From: Ruegeria sp. HKCCD8929 | GTDB lineage: Bacteria; Pseudomonadota; Alphaproteobacteria; Rhodobacterales; Rhodobacteraceae | Direction of reading: 5' to 3' | Assembly (NCBI RefSeq): GCF_013031405.1 | Contig: NZ_WPZY01000002.1 | Coordinates: forward strand, 62,001 to 126,000 | DNA length: 64,000 bases | Shown here: positions 53,692 through 62,295 of the stretch, piece by piece | Layout: each line of letters starts with the position of its first letter | Position numbering within the stretch: the first letter of the stretch is position 1 | Notes under the pieces: generated by a model | The model's database searches: none | What the model was told of the DNA's origin: nothing | Seen by the model: the letters and a program-made list of their open reading frames with translations, nothing else | Translations under genes and position numbers: made by a program

Positions 53692-55140
53692 TTACATGGT
53701 TGTGGGTTCGTAGATCGTCGGCGGCAGATCGAAGCCCCACAGGCGGAAGCGCTCGGAATAGTGGCTGCGCACGCCGGTGGCGGTGAAATGACCGATGATC
53801 TTGTTGTCGGGTGTCAGGCCAACGCGTTGAAAACGAAAGATTTCCTGCATCGAGATCACATCGCCTTCCATCCCGGTAATCTCGGTCACCGAGGTCATGC
53901 GGCGCGAGCCGTCCTGCAAGCGGCTGGCCTGAACGATCAGGTTCACAGCGGATGAGATCTGGCTGCGCACGGCCTTGATGGGCATTTCGATGCCCGCCAT
54001 CGCAATCATGTTCTCAAGACGCGAAATCCCGTCGCGGGCCGAGTTGGCGTGGATCGTAGTCATCGACCCGTCGTGGCCCGTGTTCATGGCCTGCAGCATG
54101 TCGATCACCTCGGCGCCACGCGTCTCACCCACGATGATGCGGTCGGGGCGCATCCGCAGGGCGTTTTTCAGACAGTCGCGCGGGCTGACTTCGCCTTTTC
54201 CTTCCACGTTGGGCGGACGGCTTTCCATCCGGCCCACATGGGTCTGCTGTAGCTGAAGTTCCGCCGTATCCTCGATGGTCAGGATGCGTTCGGCGTTGTC
54301 GATAAAGCTCGACAGCGCGTTGAGCGTGGTGGTTTTACCCGAACCAGTACCGCCCGAGACGATAATGTTCAGCCGCGTGGCCACGGCGGCCTGAAGAAAG
54401 GCGGCCATCTCCTCGGTGAATGCGCCGAAATTGACCAGATCGTCAATGCCCAGCTTGTCCTTCTTGAATTTCCGAATAGAGACGAGCGAGCCATCAACCG
54501 CAATCGGCGGCACCATCGCGTTGAAACGCGAGCCGTCCGCGAGGCGGGCGTCCACATAAGGGTTGGATTCATCGACACGACGGCCCACGGCGGACACGAT
54601 CTTGTCGATGATCCGCATCAGGTGGCGTTCGTCCTTGAACGTGATGTCGCTGAGTTCCAGCTTGCCGAACCGTTCCACAAAAATCTGCTGCGGGCCGTTG
54701 ACGAGAATATCGTTGACCGAGTCGTCCCGGAGCAAGGTCTCTAGCGGGCCAAGCCCCGTCACCTCATCGTACAGCTCTTTGTTGAGCTGCGTCCGATCCT
54801 CTCGATTGAGGATAACACCGCGCTGCTCGAGAATTTCGCTCGCGATGGAGCTGATCTCGGTGCGCAACTCGGCCTCGGCAGCATGCTCAAGGGCGGCAAG
54901 GTTGAGATTTTCCAGCAATTCGCGATGCAGCTCGACCTTGATCTCGCCCAAGCGCTCTTTGCGCTTGCGATCGCGGTCCGCCATCTTCGGCTCGGCCGGG
55001 CGCTGCTGCACCGGTTTACGCATCGAGACAGTTGGTTTTGGAGCAGATGCGGCTGCAGCGGCAGCTTCGGCGGCGGCCGCCGCCTTCGCCTTTTCGGCGA
55101 CTGGCTCAACGGCCGATTGTTTTTTGTAGCGTGAAAACAC
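53692..55140 (-). CDS. cpaF: Tad pilus assembly ATPase CpaF/TadA
   Basis: A 482-residue secretion ATPase that drives pilin extrusion. An Ala/Pro-rich, poorly conserved N-terminus (1-60) precedes the GspE-like N-domain and the ATPase core: Walker A GGTGSGKT at 263-270, Asp box [11 protein letters not shown], Walker B and the His box [16 protein letters not shown]. The start is the GTG at 55140 after GGGGGAGCAC; the alternative is not better. It is also called TadA. Confidence 0.94.
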   Translation of the reverse strand: MFSRYKKQSAVEPVAEKAKAAAAAEAAAAAASAPKPTVSMRKPVQQRPAEPKMADRDRKRKERLGEIKVELHRELLENLNLAALEHAAEAELRTEISSIASEILEQRGVILNREDRTQLNKELYDEVTGLGPLETLLRDDSVNDILVNGPQQIFVERFGKLELSDITFKDERHLMRIIDKIVSAVGRRVDESNPYVDARLADGSRFNAMVPPIAVDGSLVSIRKFKKDKLGIDDLVNFGAFTEEMAAFLQAAVATRLNIIVSGGTGSGKTTTLNALSSFIDNAERILTIEDTAELQLQQTHVGRMESRPPNVEGKGEVSPRDCLKNALRMRPDRIIVGETRGAEVIDMLQAMNTGHDGSMTTIHANSARDGISRLENMIAMAGIEMPIKAVRSQISSAVNLIVQASRLQDGSRRMTSVTEITGMEGDVISMQEIFRFQRVGLTPDNKIIGHFTATGVRSHYSERFRLWGFDLPPTIYEPTTM

Positions 55141-55161
55141 GTGCTCCCCCTCGGGCTAGAG

Positions 55162-56403
55162 TTATGCGGCTTCAGCGTCGCTGCTGCCCAGTGCGTGCAG
55201 CGACTGGGCGAGCTTTGCAATTTCCCGGCGCAGCGGATTCTTGGGTGCCGAAGACGCCAGGGGAGTTCCGTGATCGGCGCCCTGCAGAACCTGCTTGCCG
55301 CCATCCGGCAATTGCAGATCGATGGAAATGCCAAGGCTTTCGCCCATGCGTTTCACCCGGGCCTTGCCGCTCAGGTCGGTAAACTTCGGCGCCCGATTCA
55401 TCGCAAACCGCAGCTTGTTGAACGGAAGGTCCTCGGCCTGCAGCGCGCGTTTCAGCCGCAGCGCATTCTGCGCCGACCGCATATCCAGCTCGATCAGGGC
55501 AAAATAGACATGCGCGGCCTGAAGCACGGTTTCCGACCAGTGCACCAGGGTGTTGGGCATATCGACGACAACATAGTCGAAATGCGCGCGGGCCATGTCG
55601 ATCACGCGCTGCACATCTTCCGGAGTGATAATATCCAGCGGCACCATGTCGGCCGGCGCCGTGAGAACCTGAAGCTTGTCCTCAAAGCTCAGCAGGCCCT
55701 GGCCAAACACCTCTTCGTCCATGGCATCGGTTTCCGACAGCATTTCAAGCACGGCTTCGCGGCGCGGCAGATCCAGATAAGTCGACACCGATCCGTATTG
55801 CAGATCCAGATCCAGCAAACAGACACTGGGCGCGTCCTTTTCAGAAACGGTGGCCAGTTCCCAGGCCAGGTTCACGGCCAGTGTGGTCGACCCGACACCG
55901 CCTGCCAGTCCCTGAACAACAAATAGGGCGCCCTCTTTCGATTCGCCCGACGCCAACTGTGCCGTATTGTGCTGAACCTGCGGTGCGGGCTCAGGTTTGT
56001 TGAGCCGGTCGATCGCTTCCTGCAACTCGTTTTCAGGAAGCGGGTAGGGGACAAATTCGTCCGCCCCTTTGCGCAGCAACTGGTGCAGGGATGCCGGGGT
56101 AACATCCTCGGCAATCAGGACGACCTTGATGTTTCGGGATTTTGCCTGGGTGATGATCTCGCTCATCAGAACCAGGTTGTCTTCGTCCTCGCCATCAATG
56201 GCAAGCGCAATGAATTCAAGCGTTTCCGCCTCGGGTTGGCCGAAAAAGGCCAGCGCCTCGGCAAAACCGAGATCACCCCATCGTTCCCCCAGGGCTGCTT
56301 CCATGTCCTCGATCAGAAGATCGAAATTCTGAACATCCCGGCTGACCGTACAGGCCAGAATGGGGCTCGTTTCAGGGGGCGGCGTAACGCTGCTCATAAC
56401 CAT
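55162..56403 (-). CDS. cpaE: Pilus assembly localisation ATPase CpaE/TadZ
   Basis: A 413-residue ParA/MinD-like protein with an N-terminal receiver-like domain (about 15-135) and a C-terminal ATPase-like domain from about 155. The P-loop reads GGVGSTT at 168-174: the Lys of the ParA GKT is replaced by Ser, a deviant Walker A described for TadZ/CpaE. It places the pilus machinery at the pole. ATG 56403 has GAGGATT ahead. The gene lies between the OmpA-like gene and cpaF. Confidence 0.9.
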   Translation of the reverse strand: MVMSSVTPPPETSPILACTVSRDVQNFDLLIEDMEAALGERWGDLGFAEALAFFGQPEAETLEFIALAIDGEDEDNLVLMSEIITQAKSRNIKVVLIAEDVTPASLHQLLRKGADEFVPYPLPENELQEAIDRLNKPEPAPQVQHNTAQLASGESKEGALFVVQGLAGGVGSTTLAVNLAWELATVSEKDAPSVCLLDLDLQYGSVSTYLDLPRREAVLEMLSETDAMDEEVFGQGLLSFEDKLQVLTAPADMVPLDIITPEDVQRVIDMARAHFDYVVVDMPNTLVHWSETVLQAAHVYFALIELDMRSAQNALRLKRALQAEDLPFNKLRFAMNRAPKFTDLSGKARVKRMGESLGISIDLQLPDGGKQVLQGADHGTPLASSAPKNPLRREIAKLAQSLHALGSSDAEAA

Positions 56404-56563
56404 AATCCTCTTTGCGAAGGCGCGGCGGATTGATTGAACAGCGTTTTCCGTGTTCCAGCCCACCGTTGCCCAGATGCGGTCAATTCTGGCCGCAGGTCAC
56501 CTAGTGGAGACAACGTCGCTGGGAAGTTGGGCGAGATTTGGGCCGAAAAGAACCAATTGTAGG

Positions 56564-56590
56564 GAATTGGGCGACGATGCCGCCCAATTC
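56564..56590. other. Perfect hairpin between the OmpA-like gene and cpaE
   Basis: GAATTGGGCG (56564-56573) pairs with CGCCCAATTC (56581-56590), 10 bp with a 7-base loop, in the 190-bp gap. No U-tract follows on the minus strand. A second, partly similar copy of the left arm (GGGAAGTTGGGCGA at 56521-56534) lies about 40 bases away. It could be a weak terminator, a stability stem or an operator. Confidence 0.5.
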
Positions 56591-56593
56591 AGT

Positions 56594-57223
56594 TTATTGT
56601 TGTTCTGTTGCGGTCGCACGGCGCTCAGTGCGAATGTCGGTACGGGTTCGCGCACTTTGGACATATTCGCGGTAAATAACCTCGGCATATTTGCCGTCGA
56701 GAACAGTGCGATGACGATCAACAAAGCCGGACACTTCCGTCACGGTGCGACGGTTGCGGCGTTCGCGGTCAGATGTCGCGATCAAAGGCCGAGTTTCCCC
56801 AAAAGAAACAACGGCTTCGAGGCGGGACCGCGAAATGCCCTGACTTGCAAAGAAGGCAACGACCGCCTGTGCACGGCGCAATCCGAGGCTCTTGTTGTAA
56901 CCCGTGGAACCCACGGCGTCCGTGTGTCCGTAGACGCGGAAGCGAACCTCGGGGAATTGTCGGATCCAGTCAGCCTGCTGGATCAGGATCTGCTGAGCGG
57001 TCGCATCCAGTTGTGCGCTGTCAAACGCGAAGTTGATCTGATTCGGAACCTCGTTGGCGAAACGCTCTCCGAGGATCTGGGCATAACTTAGTTGCCCGTT
57101 ATGAATCTGGGCGTTGTTCAGCGTCGCGTTGCCGAACGTGCCGGCGTCGATCTGATAACCCGCCTCACGTGAACAGGCGGTGACGGCGACCGTCAAACCC
57201 AACGTGACAATCAGTTTTCGCAT
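56594..57223 (-). CDS. OmpA-family lipoprotein in the tad locus
   Basis: A 209-residue lipoprotein. The lipobox VTAC puts the Cys at residue 17. The OmpA-like peptidoglycan-binding domain covers about 70-160 (INFAFDSAQLDATAQQIL ... FRVYGHTDAVGSTGYNKSLGLRRAQAV), and the final 45 residues, rich in Arg, Thr and Glu, are an unusual extension. Such proteins in tad loci probably anchor the machine to the wall. ATG 57223 is preferred over ATG 57232; GGGAGG lies ahead of both. Confidence 0.85.
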   Translation of the reverse strand: MRKLIVTLGLTVAVTACSREAGYQIDAGTFGNATLNNAQIHNGQLSYAQILGERFANEVPNQINFAFDSAQLDATAQQILIQQADWIRQFPEVRFRVYGHTDAVGSTGYNKSLGLRRAQAVVAFFASQGISRSRLEAVVSFGETRPLIATSDRERRNRRTVTEVSGFVDRHRTVLDGKYAEVIYREYVQSARTRTDIRTERRATATEQQ

Positions 57224-57240
57224 TGGTCCCATCCTCCCAA

Positions 57241-58686
57241 TCATTCCAGCACGTAGCCGTAAGAGCCGCTGAAATCCTGCTTCGCGATGTCCGAGGCTGC
57301 TCCGCTACGCGGCCGCTCGGTGCGAGTTGTGCGTCCGAACAGGAACAAATCGGCTTCACTCGGCGGTTTGACCCGATCCGTGGGCAGGGCAAGCGCCTCT
57401 CCCCGAGTCGGAGACACAAGATGTGCCGTAACGATGATCACGAGCTCGGATTGACTGCGCTGATAGTTGGCACTGCGGAACAACGTGCCGAGAACTGGCA
57501 CGTCACCGAGCCATGGGATCTGAGAATTGCTATCAAGGAAGTCATCCCGGATCAGACCGGCGATGGCAAAGCTCTCTCCGTCCCGCATCTCAACGGTTGT
57601 TTGGCTTTCGCGGCGTGTAAATGCCGGAAGCTCCAGACCACCGATCACAATACTGTTTGACGGGTCGATTTCCGAAACGGCCGCTATCAGTTCAAGATTG
57701 ATCACATCGCCATCGACGACGCGTGGGCGGAATTTCATTTCGACACCGAACGGCTTGAACTCGACCGTGATCGTATTGTCTTCTTGTGCAATCGGGATCG
57801 GGAATTCACCACCGGCAAGGAAGCTGGCCTCTTGCCCGGAGAGGGCCGATAGATTCGGTTCAGCCAATGTTCTGACCGCGCCTTTTTGCTCCAGTGCTTC
57901 CAGAAGGAGTCTGACTTGCGTGGAACCGACGCCAAATCCAAACAGAATTGCACCGTTGTTATCATTAATGCCGGGAATCGTCCCATCAAAACCGGGTGGC
58001 CCTCCGAATGATGATAGCCCCAAAGCGTTATTCAAAGCGCCTGAGCCACTTAAAGTGCCGGTTCCAGCCGTCACGCCAGCGCCAAGGCCGCCAAGGCCCA
58101 GAGATGAGCTCAGGGATTTCCGCACGGACCGCTCCATCTCAGCAAAGCGGACTTTCAGCATGACCTGCTGGACGCCGCCAACGCTCATCAGATTCGAAAC
58201 CCGCTCGGGCGCATAGCGCTCTGCAAGTTCAAGTGCGCGCGCCAAACGAGCTGAGCTGGAAACAATTCCCGACAGCACGATCCCGTCGTTGGCGGTGCGA
58301 ACCTCGACTTGCTCACCGGGCAAAATCTGGCGCAGACGCTCCTTGAACTCGGTGACATCCGGTGCGACCCGCACCTTGACGTTCGCGATCAGGTTGCCGG
58401 TCGCGTCAAACAGGGTCAGCGTCGTCAGGCCAGGCGACTTGCCCAACACGTAGATCGTGCGATCCGACAGGGATGAAATATCCGCAATACCCGCGTTCGC
58501 GATGCTGAGCTCGGCGAAAGGCTCATCGCTTTCCACCACAACGGCGCGGTTCATGGGCACTTCCAGCATTTCTGCCACGCCCTTCTTAACCACGCGAAGA
58601 TTTTGGGCCCAGGCGGACTCGCCGACCGGGCTCAATACAATTGCCAACCCCAGCAGGGTCGGCTTTAGCCAGGAACTGATTTTCAT
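57241..58686 (-). CDS. cpaC: Tad pilus secretin CpaC/RcpA
   Basis: A 481-residue outer-membrane secretin. Signal peptide ends near ESAWAQ; then the BON/N0-like domain (AEMLEVPMNRAVVVESDEPF), short N-domains and the secretin core with LALVSGQEASFLAGGEFPIP-like sequence and VPVLGTLFRS. A Gly/Ser-rich loop covers about 195-235. ATG 58686 is right after GAGAGGCAGG; the longer frame from 58779 is not conserved. A terminator sits between it and cpaB, so it may have its own promoter. Confidence 0.93.
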   Translation of the reverse strand: MKISSWLKPTLLGLAIVLSPVGESAWAQNLRVVKKGVAEMLEVPMNRAVVVESDEPFAELSIANAGIADISSLSDRTIYVLGKSPGLTTLTLFDATGNLIANVKVRVAPDVTEFKERLRQILPGEQVEVRTANDGIVLSGIVSSSARLARALELAERYAPERVSNLMSVGGVQQVMLKVRFAEMERSVRKSLSSSLGLGGLGAGVTAGTGTLSGSGALNNALGLSSFGGPPGFDGTIPGINDNNGAILFGFGVGSTQVRLLLEALEQKGAVRTLAEPNLSALSGQEASFLAGGEFPIPIAQEDNTITVEFKPFGVEMKFRPRVVDGDVINLELIAAVSEIDPSNSIVIGGLELPAFTRRESQTTVEMRDGESFAIAGLIRDDFLDSNSQIPWLGDVPVLGTLFRSANYQRSQSELVIIVTAHLVSPTRGEALALPTDRVKPPSEADLFLFGRTTRTERPRSGAASDIAKQDFSGSYGYVLE

Positions 58687-58822
58687 GTGACCTGCCTCTC
58701 CGATCACGCCTCGTTTTAGGGTCTTGCGCCCATTCTTGCCGACACTCTGCGCGAGTTCAGGATTTATTGCAAGAATCAATGGTTTCCGGACAGTTCCTTA
58801 TGTGGGGAATGCGCAACAATAA

Positions 58823-58853
58823 CAAAAATGGGGCCGCGTGATTACGCGGCCCC
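58823..58853 (-). terminator. Rho-independent terminator downstream of cpaB
   Basis: On the minus strand GGGGCCGCGT and ACGCGGCCCC (58844-58853 and 58830-58839) form a 10-bp stem with a 4-base loop, followed by ATTTTTGTT. It ends the flp-cpaB transcript 25 bases after the cpaB stop, ahead of cpaC. Partial read-through or attenuation is possible. Confidence 0.85.
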
Positions 58854-58877
58854 TCAAGCTTAAGTCTCTGTTTTCAA

Positions 58878-59741
58878 TCAGTTTGTGCAGGGGATTGGAA
58901 TTTCTGCCACCTCGGCCCCCCGGCGGGTTCGAATCGTGCAGATTTTTTCCTCAGCCTGTTCCGGTGCAGCTTCGATTTCGCCCAAACCCAAGAGTTTCCG
59001 TTGGTTTACCTCGACCGCCGACGCGATCGTGTCATCCTCTGCGCCAACCAGAGCGAGAGACAGTCGCCCGGTGTTCTGCGCCTGCGCCAAAGAAGCGATT
59101 TGTTCAGGTGTTGCGGCCACGGTCACCGTTCGGGCGATTGTCGTACCCGTCACATCGCCACCGGCAATCTGATCCACGGCAATCAACTGAATGTTGGTCT
59201 GAATCAGGCGCGTGATTTCTTTGCTGGCGGTGCCTTCTACGGCATCTCCGATGCCGCCGCCGGTCCAATAGACGTCAATCAAGTCGCCGGGCCGCAGGAA
59301 ACCGGACACGCCGGAAGCCACGTCAACCCGAATCGCAAAAGCGCGCATTCCGCGCTGCAACCTGGAGGTCAGACCCGCTTCCTCTCCGGGCTTGGTCACC
59401 TTGATTGCCATGATGGCTTCGTCTTTTTCCATGGCGCGCAGCACAAATCGGTTGTCGGACTGGTCTTCGGGGAACAGTACGGCGGCATCGGTGAATGCGC
59501 CCTCGGGGATCGCGTTTTCTGGCCATTTGACGATGCGCACATCGTCCTTGGTCAGGCGGACGCCGTATCGTAAGGCTTTGTTTGCAACAAAGACATCTGT
59601 TGTCGGAACTATCTGAGCACGCGCCTGGCGTTCGCGAGCCAACTCGGCCTGGTAGGCGTTGATGTAGTTCCGCGCCATCATTACCGCGCCGCCTGCAAGA
59701 GCAACGCCGACGAGCAGGACAAGGCCAAAAACAACTCGCAT
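58878..59741 (-). CDS. cpaB: Tad pilus protein CpaB/RcpC (SAF domain)
   Basis: A 287-residue periplasmic protein with an N-terminal membrane anchor (1-22), a SAF domain (VPTTDVFVANKALRYGVRLTKDDVRIVKWP) and a RcpC/CpaB domain with RPGDLIDVYWTGG. It assists the secretin CpaC. CpaB is followed by the terminator at 58823-58853. Confidence 0.9.
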   Translation of the reverse strand: MRVVFGLVLLVGVALAGGAVMMARNYINAYQAELARERQARAQIVPTTDVFVANKALRYGVRLTKDDVRIVKWPENAIPEGAFTDAAVLFPEDQSDNRFVLRAMEKDEAIMAIKVTKPGEEAGLTSRLQRGMRAFAIRVDVASGVSGFLRPGDLIDVYWTGGGIGDAVEGTASKEITRLIQTNIQLIAVDQIAGGDVTGTTIARTVTVAATPEQIASLAQAQNTGRLSLALVGAEDDTIASAVEVNQRKLLGLGEIEAAPEQAEEKICTIRTRRGAEVAEIPIPCTN

Positions 59742-59926
59742 TGTTACACCTTTTTTCAGCTTATTTCGGGATGCGGCGTACGTACTGAATACGCCGTCGG
59801 TTCAGTAGGCAGGTTAATGGCGAATTGTGTCGAAAAGAGGGACAAGAGCCGCGATATTGTTGCCGATTCTGAGAAAATCAAAGCAAATGACGCGAAGGAG
59901 TGTCGCGTACGTCAGCTTGCGCAGCT

Positions 59927-60127
59927 TCAGTCGAAGGAAACCTTCGGCACCGAGACGCTCGACAGCGCGCTTCCGGTTTTGGCGTCGATACCGTCGACGG
60001 GCCCACTCAGATAAGTGTAAACGATTCCGGCAAGACCCACGATCCCAGCCGTAAGAACAACCCAGTCTACGGTGATAGCGCCGCTTTCGTCCGTCCAGAA
60101 ATTATTCGCATGTTCTTTTTTAGCCAT
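59927..60127 (-). CDS. Flp/Fap-type pilin, second paralog
   Basis: A 66-residue prepilin. The leader MAKKEHANNFWTDESG is followed by AITVDWVVLTAGIVGLAGIV; cleavage is expected after Gly16. At +5 and +6 it has Asp-Trp instead of the usual Glu-Tyr. It differs from the major-looking flp in its C-terminus (VSVPKVSFD). ATG 60127 is used; a TTG at 60136 also opens the frame. It may be a minor pilin. Confidence 0.85.
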   Translation of the reverse strand: MAKKEHANNFWTDESGAITVDWVVLTAGIVGLAGIVYTYLSGPVDGIDAKTGSALSSVSVPKVSFD

Positions 60128-60153
60128 GTCACTCAACCGTTACTGTAAAAGAA

Positions 60154-60180
60154 GCCACGCCTTTGGTTAAAAGGCGTGGC
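60154..60180 (-). terminator. Rho-independent terminator downstream of the first flp
   Basis: On the minus strand GCCACGCCTTT and AAAGGCGTGGC (60170-60180 and 60154-60164) form an 11-bp stem, followed by TTCTTTTAC. It lies between the two pilin genes, so the first can be made in excess over the second and the rest of the machinery. Confidence 0.85.
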
Positions 60181-60214
60181 CCCGTGGTTAACTTGATTGG
60201 CAACTAGTTTTTTA

Positions 60215-60412
60215 TTAGTTGCTGAAGTTCGGCGTCAGAACGCTCACTCCGCTCAGCGCGCTTTCCACGCTGCCGGCCAGATCGCTGGCACCCGCACGAA
60301 CCTGGGTGTAAGCAACTGCGGCCAGAGCAACAACGGCTGCGGTCAGCACGACCCAGTCAACGGTTACTGCGCCGTCTTCGTCTTTGCGGAAGTTCTTGAA
60401 GAACTTGATCAT
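60215..60412 (-). CDS. Flp/Fap-type pilin, first gene of the tad locus
   Basis: A 65-residue Flp prepilin. Leader MIKFFKNFRKDEDG, cleavage after Gly14 and a 51-residue mature pilin that starts AVTVDWVVLTAAVVALAAVAY, with Asp at +5. AGGAGGGACATTACC gives a strong Shine-Dalgarno, as expected for a major pilin. It is the first gene of the cluster, separated from the second flp by a terminator. Confidence 0.9.
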   Translation of the reverse strand: MIKFFKNFRKDEDGAVTVDWVVLTAAVVALAAVAYTQVRAGASDLAGSVESALSGVSVLTPNFSN

Positions 60413-60770
60413 GGTAATGTCCCTCCTACAGGATCTAAAAACTCATCTTCCTTACCTCGGCGTCGTCCGGAACCATCTCTCTCTCGTTTGGTACCTGTCC
60501 GTCGCGGTATGGATACATGTTTGACGTTCACCCGTGGCAGGAATTGGGCCAAAACGCGAATTTTTCGCTTTGAGCTTAACTTTTTTCTTAGAATTTACGT
60601 ATCTTACTGATTTTTAAAGGAAAAAAATATGATATCCGCTGGGCCACCGATCGCAACCGATGCAGATTGGTATCAAATGAGGCGAAACTGCCCCAATTCG
60701 ACAGGTTTTTCTGGCCTTATGGACGGATTTCATTAACAAATTTCTCCAAAACAGAACGTGAGGCGGGCAG
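60413..60770. promoter_or_regulatory. 358-bp divergent spacer between flp and the transglycosylase gene
   Basis: No gene was found. The AT content is high between 60555 and 60640 (for example ACTTTTTTCTTAGAATTTAC), in contrast to the surrounding GC-rich DNA, so promoters for both directions are likely here. GAATTGGG occurs at 60541-60548 and its reverse complement at 60692-60699; the same 8-mer frames the hairpin at 56564-56590. I could not assign a -10 with confidence. Confidence 0.55.
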
Positions 60771-61619
60771 ATGAACCTCCGGATAGCAGTAATATGCGCT
60801 GGCGCGCTGGCGCTGGCCTGCTCTGGTGCAATGGCGACCGAGGCAACCGATCCCTCGGCCAAACCTGTGTTCAAACGGATCAAGGCGCCAAAGCCCGGGA
60901 CACGCCCGAAAATCACCGTTCAGATCAGCGCCGAGGAACACGCGGCAGCCCCCTATGCCAGAAGCACCGGCAAGGAGCTCGACATACCCGAGATTGCGGC
61001 GCTTCCACAGCCGGCCCCCAAGCCCGCCCCGGCGAAACCGGGCAAGTACACCCGGTTTTGGGAGGCGGTCTCACCCGAGTTGACATCCGCCGGAACGCGG
61101 CAGTTCGATCAGGCCATGCAAGCCGTTTCGAGCGCGGAGGTTGCCGCGCCCAGATTGCAGGCACTTCAGGACATCGCGCGCGCACAGGGCGTGTCCATTC
61201 TGCGCTCGACCATCGGCACCAAGGTGTCGCCCGCGCTGGTGCTGGCCGTCATATCGGTGGAATCGGCCGGGCGCACGGATGCGGTCAGCACGGCCGGGGC
61301 TCAGGGTCTGATGCAGCTCATGCCCGCGACCGCCGAACGGTTCGGAGTCGAAGACAGCCTGTCCGCGGATCAGAACATCGCCGGAGGGGTGAAATATCTC
61401 GACTGGCTGATGAAAGAGTTCAACAACGACCCGATTCTCGTCCTCGCCGGATACAACGCCGGAGAGGGGGCCGTGCGCAAACACAGCGGCGTGCCGCCTT
61501 ATTCCGAGACACGAGACTATGTCCCCAAGGTTCTCGCGGCCTTCAAAGTCGCGCGGGCGCTCTGTGCCACGCCGCCGGAGTTGGTTTCGGACGGCTGCGT
61601 CTTCACTTCCATTCAATAA
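60771..61619 (+). CDS. Lytic transglycosylase (SLT domain), exported
   Basis: A 282-residue murein hydrolase. Signal peptide MNLRIAVICAGALALACSG (a lipobox-like Cys at residue 17 is possible), a Pro-rich linker, and a C-terminal Slt domain with the catalytic Glu164 in AVISVESAGRTDAVSTAGAQ, then GLMQLMPAT and the YNAGEGAVRKHSGVPPY motif. It cleaves the beta-1,4 bond of peptidoglycan. Divergent from flp, so it may clear the wall for the pilus; that is inference from position only. A terminator follows. Confidence 0.9.
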   Translation: MNLRIAVICAGALALACSGAMATEATDPSAKPVFKRIKAPKPGTRPKITVQISAEEHAAAPYARSTGKELDIPEIAALPQPAPKPAPAKPGKYTRFWEAVSPELTSAGTRQFDQAMQAVSSAEVAAPRLQALQDIARAQGVSILRSTIGTKVSPALVLAVISVESAGRTDAVSTAGAQGLMQLMPATAERFGVEDSLSADQNIAGGVKYLDWLMKEFNNDPILVLAGYNAGEGAVRKHSGVPPYSETRDYVPKVLAAFKVARALCATPPELVSDGCVFTSIQ

Positions 61620-61620
61620 G

Positions 61621-61648
61621 AAAGGCCCGCTCGTTAAGGCGGGCCTTT
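61621..61648. terminator. Terminator between convergent transglycosylase and scoB genes
   Basis: AAAGGCCCGC (61621-61630) and GCGGGCCTTT (61639-61648) form a 10-bp stem with an 8-base loop. A-rich sequence precedes it and T-rich follows, so it may act in both directions. Confidence 0.85.
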
Positions 61649-61668
61649 GCGCTTGTCTCTGGCGAAAA

Positions 61669-62295
61669 TCAGTTGACCACTGTCGCCTGAGTGGCCGCCC
61701 GCATCTCGTCTTCGGTGACGCCGTCGGCCAGTTCCACGATCTTCAGACCGCCCTCGACCACATCCAGAACGCCCAGATTGGTGATGATGCGATCCACCAC
61801 GCCCTTGCCGGTCAGCGGCAGGGTGCATTCCTTCAGCACTTTCGAGTCGCCATGCTTGTTGGTGTGGTCCATCACCACCACCACACGGCCCACACCGGCA
61901 ACCAGATCCATAGCGCCGCCCATGCCCTTGACCAGCTTGCCGGGGATCATCCAGTTTGCCAGATCGCCGTTTTCGGCCACTTCCATCGCACCCAGAATCG
62001 CCGCCGCAATCTTGCCGCCGCGGATCATCGCGAACGAGGTGGCGCTGTCGAAATACGCTGTGCGGGCCAGTTCGGTGATCGTCTGCTTGCCAGCGTTGAT
62101 CAGATCGGGGTCTTCCTCACCCTCATAAGGGAAAGGGCCCATGCCCAGCATACCGTTCTCGGATTGTAAGGTGATGTCCTTGTCGCCCACATAGTTCGCC
62201 ACCAGCGTCGGAATACCGATGCCGAGGTTCACATACATGCCGTCTTCCAGTTCGTCCGCCGCACGCGCGGCCATCTGATTGCGGTCCCAAGGCAT
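61669..62295 (-). CDS. scoB: 3-oxoacid CoA-transferase subunit B
   Basis: The B subunit of succinyl-CoA:3-ketoacid CoA transferase, 208 residues. The catalytic Glu46 is in [15 protein letters not shown], and [10 protein letters not shown] and [10 protein letters not shown] are conserved. It moves CoA from succinyl-CoA to acetoacetate in ketone-body or butanoate use. The ATG overlaps the scoA stop by one base (TAATG read on the minus strand). Confidence 0.93.
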   Translation of the reverse strand: MPWDRNQMAARAADELEDGMYVNLGIGIPTLVANYVGDKDITLQSENGMLGMGPFPYEGEEDPDLINAGKQTITELARTAYFDSATSFAMIRGGKIAAAILGAMEVAENGDLANWMIPGKLVKGMGGAMDLVAGVGRVVVVMDHTNKHGDSKVLKECTLPLTGKGVVDRIITNLGVLDVVEGGLKIVELADGVTEDEMRAATQATVVN

